NCBI RefSeq assembly: GCF_007874125.1
Contig: NZ_CP040128.1
Span: 62,001 to 126,000, forward strand
Source: Noviherbaspirillum sp. UKPF54
GTDB taxonomy: Bacteria > Pseudomonadota > Gammaproteobacteria > Burkholderiales > Burkholderiaceae_D
Reading direction: 5' to 3'
Length of the DNA: 64,000 nt
In this document: positions 51,706 to 61,636 of the stretch, piece by piece
How positions within the stretch are numbered: the first letter of the stretch is position 1
How the letters are laid out: each line of letters starts with the position of its first letter
Notes under the pieces: model-generated
The model's input: the letters and a program-made list of their open reading frames with translations, nothing else
Databases searched by the model: none
Told to the model about the DNA's origin: nothing
Translations under genes and position numbers: made by a program

Positions 51706-52258
51706 GATTGCCAAAGTCATTTCGGCTTACCGACAGCACCTTACTGTGCCGTGGCAGGATGGCCTCGCGGCGATTCAGCGCGTCATTTTTGCGGTCTACG
51801 ACAAAGCCGATGAGTTGCGCTTGCGGGCCAATGTCGACGAGTTCGCGCTGGCCACCCAACAAGCAGGAAAGCAATGGCTGATGCTGGACGTGACAAATGC
51901 ATTTCCTGAATGGATGGCGGCTCAAGAGTACCGCGATGCCTATTTTGAAAGCCCTGAAGACTTGGCTGGCTATCAGACGGGTGAGCTGACGGAATTCGTA
52001 GCCGACCTGACCACTAAGCTCAAGCAGCGCATCGCCGCTGAGAGCGGAATAGACACGGTAGTGGCTCTCCTGGGCGTTGGCACGCTCTTCGGTTTAGCCC
52101 GCGTCTCCAGTGTCGTCGAAGGTATCAAGGAGGCCGTCCAAGGTCGGCTGTTGGTGTTCTTCCCCGGCGAGCACCACCCAGAAAACCACACCTATCGACT
52201 GCTTGACGCACGCGACGGCTGGAACTACCTCGCCGTACCGCTCCTTCCCCAAGACTAA
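51695..52258 (+). CDS. brxB: BrxB-like protein of a BREX system
   Basis: 187 residues, GTG start with AGGAGG six nt upstream. The end carries RLLVFFPGEHHPENHTYRLL then DARDGWNYLAVPL, the conserved block of the DUF1788 (BrxB) family. BrxB is essential in BREX type 1 but has no known enzyme activity. The gene is coupled to the preceding one by an 11-nt overlap. Its place before brxC confirms the operon identity. Confidence 0.88.
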   Translation: MSSKIAKVISAYRQHLTVPWQDGLAAIQRVIFAVYDKADELRLRANVDEFALATQQAGKQWLMLDVTNAFPEWMAAQEYRDAYFESPEDLAGYQTGELTEFVADLTTKLKQRIAAESGIDTVVALLGVGTLFGLARVSSVVEGIKEAVQGRLLVFFPGEHHPENHTYRLLDARDGWNYLAVPLLPQD

Positions 52259-52291
52259 CTTCTGTCATTAATAAAAAGACCAAGGACCACC

Positions 52292-55200
52292 ATGCTGAAT
52301 AGGGACATCTACAACAAGCCGCCAAAGGAAAATCGCCTCGTTAACAATGGCGTTGCGGAGGTTTCTGAAGACCATTCTGATGCCGCTCAGGCCATTCTGC
52401 GATACGAGCTCGAGACTTTCGTCTGCGACGGTCAGTACGAGAAGGGATTGGAGACTATCCTCGACAAGTTCCTGCTGAATCTGGACGCCGGCTCCGAACA
52501 GCCAGGTGTCTGGATTTCTGGCTTCTACGGTAGTGGTAAATCGCACTTGGCCAAGATGTTGCGTACGCTCTGGACCGACTATCAATTTGCCGATGGTGCC
52601 ACTGCTCGGAGTTTGGCCAAGCTGCCCACAGGGGTATTTGAACACCTGAAGGAACTCAGCACCCAGGGCAAGCGCCACGGCGCTCTGCACGCTGCTGCGG
52701 GCAAGCTGGGTGCCGGTGCCGGTGACAAGGTACGGCTGGCGCTGCTGGGCATCGTGTTCAAGTCAAAGGGACTGCCGGAACAATACAACCAGGCCCAGTT
52801 TGTTTTGTGGATGACGCGAGAGGGCATCCTGCCCACGGTGGAAGGCGAACTCCAATCCGCCGGCCGTTCGCTAGCTCAAGAGTTGCCGCACATGTACGTG
52901 TCCAGCCACCTGGCCAAGGCGCTGCTCAAAGCCCGGCCTGACCTCGCCCACACCGAAGCCGACGCCCGCAAGCTGCTTAAGGAGCAATTCCCCCAAGTTA
53001 CCGACATCACCAGCGAGCAGATGACCACAAGCATCGATGCCGCGCTGTCAGTGGATGGCAAGTTCCCCCTGACGCTAGTCGTGCTGGATGAGGTGCAACA
53101 ATACATTGGCGCCGATGCCGAAAAGGCCTTCCAGGTCCAAGAAGTCACCGAGACGCTATCTAAACATTTCAACGGCAAGCTGCTCTTTGTCGGTACTGGT
53201 CAGTCGGCTCTGTCCGGCATGCCCAACCTGCAGCGCTTGATGGGACGTTTCCCCGTGCAGGTGATGCTAGGCGACTGGGACGTGGAGAACGTCACCCGCC
53301 AAATCATCCTGGCAAAAAAGCCTACCGCATTGCCCGAGGTAGAACATATCTGCCGCGCCAATCTCGGCGAAATTTCCCGTCAGCTGCGTGGCACCAAGCT
53401 TGAGCACGTCACCGACGATGAGGACGTGATGACCGCGGATTACCCGCTGCTGCCTGTGCGACGCCGCTTTTGGGAACGCGTGCTGCGCACCATCGACACT
53501 ACAGGCACCGTCTCGCAGCTACGCAGCCAACTACGCGTGGTACATGAAGCTGTGCTCGCTACCGCCGACGTGCCCTTGGGCCATGTAGTCTCTGGAGACT
53601 TCCTCTATGACCAAATTTCGGCCAACTTGGTCTCTACTGCCCAGTTGCCGAAGGAGGTGTTCGAGAATGTTCAGCGTTTTGCGGTCGGCGACGTCGACTC
53701 CCAGCTCAAGGCCAGGCTGCTCAAGCTTGTCTACCTCATCAACAAGCTGCCGGCCGATACCGCACTAGACATTGGTCTCAAGGCCACCGAAGACGCGCTG
53801 GCGGACCTATTGGTGACTGACCTGTCGGCCGGCTCGTCCGAGCTGCGCAAGAAACTGCCTGCGCTGCTGGAAGAGCTGCAGAACAAGGACCGCCTAGTCA
53901 TGGCCCTGGCTGGCAGTGGCGGCATCGAATACCGGCTGCAGACTCGTGAGTCCAGCGCCTGGTATGACGAGTTCCGCGCCCAGGAAGCCGTGCTCAAGGC
54001 ATCGCCGCAGCTCGTCGAGCAAAAGCGCACCAACCTGTTGAAGACCCGCTTCGCAGAGGTACTAAAGAAAGTTCGCGTCGTGCAAGGCAAGGACAACGTG
54101 GAGCGCCGGCTCACACCCACCTTTGACGACACGCTGCCCAAGGACCATGACAAGACCCTTTACCTGTGGATTCAGGACGGTTGGCAGACGGAAGAGAAAT
54201 CCGTCATCGCCGAGGCGAAGGCCAAGTCGGCCGATAACCCCACGCTGTTCGCCTTCTTACCCGCGCAGCACAAAACTGAGCTGGCCAACGCCATTGTGGC
54301 TTTAGAAGCTGCGCATAACACACTGCAGAAAAAGGGCAGTCCGTCCACGGAGGAAGGCCGGGATGCGCAACGCTCAATGGAAAGTCGCCAGCGTACGGCC
54401 GAGAAAGAGCTGGCCGAACTGCTGGACCAGCTATTTGGCGGCGTGCGCGTGTTCCAGTCCGGCGGCCAGGAAGCTACCGACGGTAACGACCTGACCGACC
54501 GCATCAACCGCGCTGCCAAGGCATCGGCTATCCGCCTGTACAGCCAATTCGATGCCGCTGACCACGACCAGTGGAGCAAGGTGCTCGACGAAGCACGTAA
54601 AGGCAACCTGGAAGCCCTCAAGGCCGTCGGCCACACGCAGGAGGCTGATAAGCATCCAGTTTGCCAGAAGCTGCTGGCCTACATCGGCCCGGGCAAGAAA
54701 GGTTCCGAGATTCGCGACAATTTCGATGTGCCCCCGTACGGCTGGCCGCGTGATGCTATCGACGGTGCCTTGTACGCATTGCTGGCAGCCGGCCATATCA
54801 AGGCACAGGACGTCACATCCAAGCCTGTAGATGCCAGGAGCCTCGACCGTGCGAAGCTCACGCAGGCCAGCTTTCAGCGCGAGAGCGTGAATATTACACC
54901 GCCGCAACTCATCAAAATTCGCACTTTGTTCAGCACGGTTGGCGTGCCCTGCCAGCCAAAGGAGGAATTGGCAAAGGTGCCGACACTGTTGAACAAGTTG
55001 CGTGACCAGGCGAAGGCGGCCGGTGGGGTAGCGCCCGCACCTGAACCACCCAAGCCGACAGCTCTCGATGACATCGCTGGTCAATCTGGCAATGCTCAGC
55101 TGCTGGAGCTATACAACCGACACGATGACATCGTCGCCTTGTTCAAAGCGTGGACCCAGACGGCCGACGCCATCGCTAAGCGTCTTCCCATATGGCACCA

Positions 55201-55753
55201 GCTGTCCACCCTGTTGCGCCATGCTAAGGACCTGGGCCCCTACGTGGCGCTGAAGGCAGAGGCAGATGCTATCGAGACCCAGCGAAGCCTGCTGGCCGAC
55301 CCGGACCCGGTGCGCCCGCTGCTCGACAAAGCGGTGGACCTGCTGCGCCAGGCGCTCAACGGTAAGTTGGATGCGTTCCAATCAGCCTTCAACCAACAGC
55401 GAGCGCAACTCCACGCCGACGCCGATTGGAACAAACTCACAGACGCACAACGTGCCGAATTGACCGCCACGCACCATCTCATGCCTCCTGCGCCGGTACA
55501 ACTGGCCACTCCAGAACAACTGCAGGACGCGCTTGATGATTGCGACCTGGACCATTGGGTTTCCAAGACTCAGGCGCTGCCTAGCCGTTTCGAGGCTGCT
55601 CGTCTGGCGGCGGTGCAGTTGCTCAAGCCCAATGTAGTTCATGTTGCGATTCCTCGGCGCACGCTGAACGACGAGGCCGAACTCAAGGCTTGGTTGACCG
55701 AAGTGGAAGCGCTAGTAGTCGAAAAGCTCAGGCGGGGACCAGTTGCGCTCTGA
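52292..55753 (+). CDS. brxC: BREX P-loop ATPase BrxC/PglY
   Basis: 1153 residues, about the usual length of BrxC. The Walker A motif GFYGSGKSHLAKML is at residues about 77-90 and a Walker B-like TLVVLDEVQQYIG near 262. The N-terminus MLNRDIYNKPPKENRLVNNG and the phrase VSEDHSDAAQAILRYELETF are typical of BrxC. It is a large AAA-type ATPase likely to assemble on DNA with PglX and other BREX proteins. Ribosome binding site AAGGAC upstream. A 70-bp gap separates it from pglX. Confidence 0.95.
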   Translation: MLNRDIYNKPPKENRLVNNGVAEVSEDHSDAAQAILRYELETFVCDGQYEKGLETILDKFLLNLDAGSEQPGVWISGFYGSGKSHLAKMLRTLWTDYQFADGATARSLAKLPTGVFEHLKELSTQGKRHGALHAAAGKLGAGAGDKVRLALLGIVFKSKGLPEQYNQAQFVLWMTREGILPTVEGELQSAGRSLAQELPHMYVSSHLAKALLKARPDLAHTEADARKLLKEQFPQVTDITSEQMTTSIDAALSVDGKFPLTLVVLDEVQQYIGADAEKAFQVQEVTETLSKHFNGKLLFVGTGQSALSGMPNLQRLMGRFPVQVMLGDWDVENVTRQIILAKKPTALPEVEHICRANLGEISRQLRGTKLEHVTDDEDVMTADYPLLPVRRRFWERVLRTIDTTGTVSQLRSQLRVVHEAVLATADVPLGHVVSGDFLYDQISANLVSTAQLPKEVFENVQRFAVGDVDSQLKARLLKLVYLINKLPADTALDIGLKATEDALADLLVTDLSAGSSELRKKLPALLEELQNKDRLVMALAGSGGIEYRLQTRESSAWYDEFRAQEAVLKASPQLVEQKRTNLLKTRFAEVLKKVRVVQGKDNVERRLTPTFDDTLPKDHDKTLYLWIQDGWQTEEKSVIAEAKAKSADNPTLFAFLPAQHKTELANAIVALEAAHNTLQKKGSPSTEEGRDAQRSMESRQRTAEKELAELLDQLFGGVRVFQSGGQEATDGNDLTDRINRAAKASAIRLYSQFDAADHDQWSKVLDEARKGNLEALKAVGHTQEADKHPVCQKLLAYIGPGKKGSEIRDNFDVPPYGWPRDAIDGALYALLAAGHIKAQDVTSKPVDARSLDRAKLTQASFQRESVNITPPQLIKIRTLFSTVGVPCQPKEELAKVPTLLNKLRDQAKAAGGVAPAPEPPKPTALDDIAGQSGNAQLLELYNRHDDIVALFKAWTQTADAIAKRLPIWHQLSTLLRHAKDLGPYVALKAEADAIETQRSLLADPDPVRPLLDKAVDLLRQALNGKLDAFQSAFNQQRAQLHADADWNKLTDAQRAELTATHHLMPPAPVQLATPEQLQDALDDCDLDHWVSKTQALPSRFEAARLAAVQLLKPNVVHVAIPRRTLNDEAELKAWLTEVEALVVEKLRRGPVAL

Positions 55754-55823
55754 CGCATGAATAAGGAGGCCGGGTAGCTGTTACGTCGTTACCCGGATTA
55801 CGTCGCTAAGAACACGGAAAACC

Positions 55824-58800
55824 ATGTCGACTCAACGTCTCAATAACCAGCCCCTGCCCAAACCGCTACGCACCCAGCTGGAAAATACTGTCAAGGCTGC
55901 TCGTGACATAGCTGAAACCGCTGCTCGCGCTGCGCTAACCCAACTTGCTGTCGCCGAGCCTAAAGCTCCCGACTACCTGACCAATGAGCTCAAGGCCCTG
56001 CGCCGCCGCTTGCGTGCCCACGGCCGGGCCTTGGGCGACGAGAAGGTCAAAGACGACAGTCAAGGCCTGCAGCATCTAGTGTGGGAAGTGGCCTACGAGC
56101 ACTGGCACCGCATGCTCTTCGCCCGTTTCCTGGCCGAGAACGGCCTGCTGCTGTGGGAGCCCGGCGCGCCGGTGTCGCTTGACGACTGCCGCGACATGGT
56201 GGACAACCATCCCGACATGGCTCTGGGTGCCAAGAGCCACTGGGAACTGGCCGGCAAGCTGGCCGCGCGCATGCTGCCGCAGGTGTTCAAGCCGCAAAGC
56301 CCCGTGTTTGAGCTGGCCTTCGCGCCCGAGCACCAGCGCGAGCTGGAGCGCCTGCTCAGCTGCCTGCCGCCCGAAGTGTTCAAGGCCAGCGACAGCCTGG
56401 GCTGGGTCTACCAGTTCTGGCAGGCCAAGCGTAAGGACGAGGTCAACGTCTCGGAGGTGAAGATTGGCGCGGACGAGCTGCCCGCCGTCACTCAGCTCTT
56501 CACCGAGCCCTACATGGTGGACTTTCTGCTCCACAACTCGCTCGGTGCCTGGTGGGTGATGCGCCACCCAGGCAAGACCTGCCCGGTGCCGCTGACCTAC
56601 CTGCGCACGCTGGACGACGGCACACCCGCCGCAGGTAGGTTCGAAGGCTGGCCCGACCGGCTGAGCGACTTCAAGCTGCTCGACCCCTGCTGCGGTTCGG
56701 GCCACTTCCTGGTGGCGGCCTTCCTGCTGCTGGTGCCCATGCGCATAGAGGCCGAGGGCTTGAGCGCGATGGACGCGGTGGACGCCGTGCTGGCCGACAA
56801 CCTGCATGGACTGGAGCTGGACGCTCGCTGCGTGGAAATCGCCGTCTTCGCGCTGGCCTTGGCGGCTTGGCGCTTCCTGGACGAGAATGGTGACCCGTTG
56901 GGTGTGCGCGCCGACATGCCCGCGCCGCAGGTGGCCTGTTGCGGCCTGAAGGTGGCTGCCAGCCCTGGAGACTGGGCAGCCTTGGTGCCCGACCACGTGG
57001 AGAACGCAGAGCACCTGCGCGAAGGCTTGCGACGCCTGCACTCCGACTTTACACAAGCCCCGCTGCTGGGCAGCTTGCTGGACCCTAGCAAGGCCAGCGG
57101 CGACCTGTTTGCGGCCGATTTTTCGCTGCTCACCGGCCTGCTGCACCAGGCGCTAAGCGCCGAGCATCAGCCCGAGCTGTGGGACGACACTTCCGCGACC
57201 TGGGACAACGCCCTCACAGCCCTAGGCCTGCTGGACGCCGCCCAGTTGCTCGACACACGCTACCACCTGGTGGTAACCAACGTGCCGTATCTTGCGCGCG
57301 GCAAGCAGAACGACACGTTGAAGGACTACTGCGAAGCACACTACCCCGAGGCCAAGAATGACTTGGCCAACGTTTTTCTGGAACGCTGCCTGGAACTCAG
57401 CTGCGACCAGGGTGCCGGCGTAGTGCAAATCGTCATGCCGCAGAATTGGTTGTTTCTTGCTACATATAAACGACAGCGTGAAGTACTGCTGCGGAGCGTG
57501 CAAATTAACCTAATCGCTTTACTTGGTGCTAAGTGCTTTCAGACGCCCATGTGGGATTTCAATGTTCAATTGCTGTCACTCACACGTGCCCAGGCTGCTG
57601 ATGAATTCCTCGCCTATGGTCTGAATGTGAGCGGACCAAAAACAGCGGCTGACAAAGCAGCTTTGTTGCTTGAGTGTCCGCTGCAAATGGCCAGCCACAG
57701 GAAGATGAAGTCCAGTCCTGATTCAGCAATTTCCTTCGGGGTCGTGGATGCCAGCAAGCTCTTTTCCACCACGGTTGGGTGTTATCAGGGAACATCAACG
57801 GGTGATAACTCGCGATTTGTTCAATTTTTTTGGGAGGTTTCCGTTGGAGATGAATACCTCCTATTTCAGGGGCCGAGCAGTGGCACAAACTTGTATGGGG
57901 GGCGTCAAGCGTGCGTGCGATGGAATACGGTCAAGAATTTCGAGGGCTCAGCGGTGCGTGGGGAGGTCGCTTGGGCCAGAAATGGTGTGGCAATTGGGCA
58001 GATGAACAATCTTCCTGCAACGATTTACGGCGGGCAAATTTTTGCCAATACAACTCCGGTGATTGTTCCTCACAAGTCAGAGAATTTACTGCCTGTCTGG
58101 GTGTTTTGCTCATCGGATGAATTCGCAATGGGTTTGAGAGCGGTAAATCAGAAGCTCAGCGTGGATAACGGATATGTTGGCAAAATTGAGTTCGATTTGA
58201 GTCGTTGGCAAAAAGTCGCCGCTGAGATGTATCCCGATGGACTTCCAAAACCCTATTCCGACGACCCTACCCAATGGCTGTTCCACGGCCACCCGCAGCC
58301 CTCCACCGACCCACTACAAGTCGCCGTCGCCCGTTTGGCCGGCTACAGCTGGCCCGCCGAGACCGATGCGGCGATGGAGCTGGCCGAAGAGGCCCGCAGC
58401 TGGATAGCCCGCTGCGAGGCGTTGGCAGAGCACACCGACGACGACGGTATCGTCTGCCTGCCATCGGTGCGAGGTGAGCCGCCGGCGCACGAGCGTCTGC
58501 TCAAGCTGCTGATTACCGCGTCGGAGACGGTGCAGTCCGGCAGCTGGAAGCCCGCCGTGCTCGACAAGCTGCTGGCCGATGCCGACTGCGCTGGCAAGGG
58601 CCTGGACGTCTGGCTGCGCGACAAGTTCTTCGAGCAGCACGCCAAGCGCTTCCACCACCGCCCCTTCATCTGGCATGTGTGGGACGGCTTAAAGGACGGA
58701 TTTGCCGCGCTGGTGAACTACCATCGGCTCGACGCCAAGAATCTGGAGCGCCTCATCCACACCTACCTGGGCGACTGGATACGCCAGCAGGAAGCCGGCG

Positions 58801-59171
58801 TGCGTGATGGCGTCGACGGCGCCCAGCCCCGTCTCGCCGCCGCCCAGGACCTGAAGCGCCGCTTGGAGCTCATCCTCGAAGGCGAGAAACCCTATGACAT
58901 CTTCGTGCGCTGGAAGTCACTTGCCGAGCAGCCTACTGGCTGGAACCCCGACCTCAACGACGGGGTGCGCCTGAACATCCGCCCCTTCATGACTGCGGAG
59001 GTCCTGCGTCATAACAAGAAGCCCAAGCTCAACATTACTTGGGACAAGGACCGCGGCAAGGACGTAGAAAGCGCGCCGTGGTTCAAAGCGTTTAAGGGTG
59101 AACGAATCAATGACCATCACCTGACGCTTGCCGAGAAGCAGGCGGCCCGGGCAAAGGCAGATAGGAGCTGA
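55824..59171 (+). CDS. pglX: BREX adenine-specific DNA methyltransferase PglX
   Basis: 1115 residues. SAM-binding motif I is LLDPCCGSGHFLVA (residues about 285-298), and the catalytic motif IV is VVTNVPYLARGK near residue 483 where most N6-adenine methyltransferases have NPPY. The helical N-terminus (about 80-200) and the large C-terminal specificity region (from about 600) are as in PglX. It methylates a host site so that BREX can distinguish self from phage DNA. The NVPY motif may reflect a normal variant in some BREX types. Weak ribosome binding site. Confidence 0.94.
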   Translation: MSTQRLNNQPLPKPLRTQLENTVKAARDIAETAARAALTQLAVAEPKAPDYLTNELKALRRRLRAHGRALGDEKVKDDSQGLQHLVWEVAYEHWHRMLFARFLAENGLLLWEPGAPVSLDDCRDMVDNHPDMALGAKSHWELAGKLAARMLPQVFKPQSPVFELAFAPEHQRELERLLSCLPPEVFKASDSLGWVYQFWQAKRKDEVNVSEVKIGADELPAVTQLFTEPYMVDFLLHNSLGAWWVMRHPGKTCPVPLTYLRTLDDGTPAAGRFEGWPDRLSDFKLLDPCCGSGHFLVAAFLLLVPMRIEAEGLSAMDAVDAVLADNLHGLELDARCVEIAVFALALAAWRFLDENGDPLGVRADMPAPQVACCGLKVAASPGDWAALVPDHVENAEHLREGLRRLHSDFTQAPLLGSLLDPSKASGDLFAADFSLLTGLLHQALSAEHQPELWDDTSATWDNALTALGLLDAAQLLDTRYHLVVTNVPYLARGKQNDTLKDYCEAHYPEAKNDLANVFLERCLELSCDQGAGVVQIVMPQNWLFLATYKRQREVLLRSVQINLIALLGAKCFQTPMWDFNVQLLSLTRAQAADEFLAYGLNVSGPKTAADKAALLLECPLQMASHRKMKSSPDSAISFGVVDASKLFSTTVGCYQGTSTGDNSRFVQFFWEVSVGDEYLLFQGPSSGTNLYGGRQACVRWNTVKNFEGSAVRGEVAWARNGVAIGQMNNLPATIYGGQIFANTTPVIVPHKSENLLPVWVFCSSDEFAMGLRAVNQKLSVDNGYVGKIEFDLSRWQKVAAEMYPDGLPKPYSDDPTQWLFHGHPQPSTDPLQVAVARLAGYSWPAETDAAMELAEEARSWIARCEALAEHTDDDGIVCLPSVRGEPPAHERLLKLLITASETVQSGSWKPAVLDKLLADADCAGKGLDVWLRDKFFEQHAKRFHHRPFIWHVWDGLKDGFAALVNYHRLDAKNLERLIHTYLGDWIRQQEAGVRDGVDGAQPRLAAAQDLKRRLELILEGEKPYDIFVRWKSLAEQPTGWNPDLNDGVRLNIRPFMTAEVLRHNKKPKLNITWDKDRGKDVESAPWFKAFKGERINDHHLTLAEKQAARAKADRS

Positions 59172-59173
59172 CC

Positions 59174-60292
59174 ATGGGGTTCTGGCACACCGGCTATGAG
59201 GAGTTCCACGAGCCGACCGGGCTGGGCGACTACGTCTACAGTCCGCCGTCACCAACACGTTACGCGTGTGAGTACTGCTCACGGAGTTACGCAGAACTTG
59301 AAACGCTGCGTCGACATCGTTTCGAGAAGCATCCACAGCGTCAGCCGATGTTGATGATTCGAGGAATGGCGGTTGGTGGGCTACCGCTCAAGATACTGAC
59401 TGCGCTGCACGCTGACGACGTGTTCGTGGATGACGTGCAGCACTGCGTTGTGGCTGGCGTGGCAGTAACGATTGGCGATGTGGGACCACTCCTCGCATCC
59501 ATGCGTCGGGAATTTGTTGAGGTTGAGCTGCGGAACGGGCGCGTAGTCAGTCGCCATGTTCTGGACTTTCGCATAGCAGCCGAAGAGCATCTTGCAGGAG
59601 TCGAGACAGCCTTCCTGCGTATGGCCCGAGAGCGTGACCTGACGCTGGATGCCGTATCCCGCTTCATTCAGGACTGTCGTTCGTACCCATCGGCAATGCC
59701 ATACTGCGACGGCATCTGTCACTACCTGTATGGCGTGATGGCCAAGGAACGTTCGCCCGATAGTGGCCTCCACGCCAGTCAGTATGTCGACCGCTACAAC
59801 CGGGCGAGAGACGAGTTGAACGGCATAGAGCGTCCCCTGGCTCGCAGCATCCGGGCGCTAATTGCCTTCCACTTCAACCAGTTCGATGAAGCCAATGTGT
59901 TGGCGCCTGAGGGATGCCTTCGTTATGCGGCATCTGCTTACGCCAACCTGCTGTTCGGCATGCCCTGGCACAATGTATCTACCGCTGCCGCGCAGTCTGG
60001 CAGTGCTGTGGAGGACCTGCTAACGGACCAGGAGACACTTCATATCCTGGCAGACGCTAGCCACGGTTTGGTGGAACTCAAGGCGATAACCGAACAACTC
60101 CAGGCTCGCCTTAAGCGAGCGACCATGGGCTACGACTATCTCAAGCGAGCACTGCTGACTGCAGAGGCGCTCGCCGCGCGAGGCGATGAACCTTCACACA
60201 TTGCCGCCCGCCACCTCGCGCGCGGCCTGGCCGCCCAAACTGCAACTCGTGCTTGGGGCGAGGCAATGCTACAAAGATTGAAAACATCATGA
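59174..60292 (+). CDS. C2H2 zinc-finger protein inserted in the BREX operon (hypothetical)
   Basis: 372 residues, ATG 59174 two nt after pglX with AGGAG upstream. Near the N-terminus is YACEYCSRSYAELETLRRHR with the following FEKHP, a C-x2-C-x12-H-x4-H finger, unusual in bacteria. The remainder (VRGMAVGGLPLK-like beta region, then mostly helices such as ETLHILADASHGLVELKAIT) is not recognised. The finger may bind DNA or a partner. Its stop overlaps the next start by ATGA. Not one of the core BREX genes that I know. Confidence 0.75.
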   Translation: MGFWHTGYEEFHEPTGLGDYVYSPPSPTRYACEYCSRSYAELETLRRHRFEKHPQRQPMLMIRGMAVGGLPLKILTALHADDVFVDDVQHCVVAGVAVTIGDVGPLLASMRREFVEVELRNGRVVSRHVLDFRIAAEEHLAGVETAFLRMARERDLTLDAVSRFIQDCRSYPSAMPYCDGICHYLYGVMAKERSPDSGLHASQYVDRYNRARDELNGIERPLARSIRALIAFHFNQFDEANVLAPEGCLRYAASAYANLLFGMPWHNVSTAAAQSGSAVEDLLTDQETLHILADASHGLVELKAITEQLQARLKRATMGYDYLKRALLTAEALAARGDEPSHIAARHLARGLAAQTATRAWGEAMLQRLKTS

Positions 60293-61632
60293 CTGACGAA
60301 ACCCAGAAGCGACAAGTTCGCATTTTTAACACCAAGACAGGCGAGGCACGTTTGTCCGAACCCGTGCCCGTACACGGGCAGCGAGCCGCTGAGGGTGATG
60401 AGCCATTGGCGGATATTCCTCAAGAGCCCAACATGACACCTGGAGGCCGGGTGCCGCAGCCTGGCGATGATGTCTCGACGAGACCCAATGTTGCTGAACC
60501 TAGCGGCAATGCAGATGCCTCACACGACTCAGGAGGCGCAGTGTCCGTCGGCTCGCACGTCGGAAACGTTCCCCTAGAGAGAAACGCTGTAGGAAAGGGC
60601 GATGCTAAGGCAGGTAAGGCCAAAGCCGACATTGAGACCTTGGAACAATTTATTGCGTATGCCTACAGTCGTAAGGGGAAACGCGTAACTTTGCAGCCGA
60701 AGGTCGAGAGACTTATCGCGCAGAACCCGCGATTGGATGAGGCCGCGCTGTCGCGCCTTGCGACACTAGCTTCGGCCGACATTGCCTTGGCTGTGCCACG
60801 TCAGTTGCTCTTGGTCGCTAAGGAAATTAATGGCCTACCTGTATTGCGGGAGGCCATCAAATCCTTCGTAAAGGAGGTGATGCTCCAAAACCCTGTGTTT
60901 GTGGATAGCGAGATTCGAGCAGTAATGCTCAACCAACCCGATGCACCTCCCGCAACTCGGGCGCTTGCAGCAGTGCGCAAATACGTACCGCCGACGGTAA
61001 ACCAAGACAAAGGTCCAAAGCCTGGCGAACTGCAGGAGTTGCAGCTCAATGCGGTATACCTGCTGGCGACTTGGATGGCGCTGCACCGCGGAATAGCTTT
61101 TGACGAGTTGTTAAATTTGTTGCTGCAATCGGTGTGGCAGCCCTCTGCAAGAGAGCTCACAGACGACACAGCGAGACTGCGTGCACTGACCGAGCTAACT
61201 CAACCTGCCGGCGTTGGGTTTGCCTGCGAACGTCTTAGGCAACGCATGGATGAGGCTGGCACGGCTCGCGACCAGGCGCAACGAGAATGCACCACGTTAC
61301 GTGACCGGGTCTCAACACTAGAGGTTGAGCTGCAACTGGCGAAAGAGCGAGCGGAGTCTCTGGAGGAAGAGTTGTCCGCAATGCGCGAGCGATATACGGC
61401 AGAACTGGCCGCATTGCAACGGCATCAAGAGGGGGAGCGCACGCAGCTCGTGCATGAATTGGAGCAGCTTCGTGGCCGCTTGGCGAGACGACTGGGTGAA
61501 AGCGTCGACATGTTGGCCGTTGGCCTGTCAGCCCTGCGGAAGGAACCACCACGCATCGAAGTGATGGATGAACGTGCGGAACATGTCATTGATTCGCTTC
61601 GCAAAGAACAAGAGCAACTCAAGGAGGGGTGA
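60289..61632 (+). CDS. Coiled-coil protein in the BREX operon (hypothetical)
   Basis: 447 residues from ATG 60289 in an ATGA overlap; a longer frame from 60253 runs inside the previous gene. Residues 1-120 are polar and probably disordered; the middle is helical (LEQFIAYAYSRKGKRVTLQP); the last about 110 residues form a strong coiled coil (LELQLAKERAESLEEELSAM, then EQLRGRLARRLGESVDMLAV). It may bridge the finger protein and the Hsp70-like ATPase that follows 4 nt later. No family is recognised. Confidence 0.7.
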   Translation: MTDETQKRQVRIFNTKTGEARLSEPVPVHGQRAAEGDEPLADIPQEPNMTPGGRVPQPGDDVSTRPNVAEPSGNADASHDSGGAVSVGSHVGNVPLERNAVGKGDAKAGKAKADIETLEQFIAYAYSRKGKRVTLQPKVERLIAQNPRLDEAALSRLATLASADIALAVPRQLLLVAKEINGLPVLREAIKSFVKEVMLQNPVFVDSEIRAVMLNQPDAPPATRALAAVRKYVPPTVNQDKGPKPGELQELQLNAVYLLATWMALHRGIAFDELLNLLLQSVWQPSARELTDDTARLRALTELTQPAGVGFACERLRQRMDEAGTARDQAQRECTTLRDRVSTLEVELQLAKERAESLEEELSAMRERYTAELAALQRHQEGERTQLVHELEQLRGRLARRLGESVDMLAVGLSALRKEPPRIEVMDERAEHVIDSLRKEQEQLKEG

Positions 61633-61636
61633 GCAA

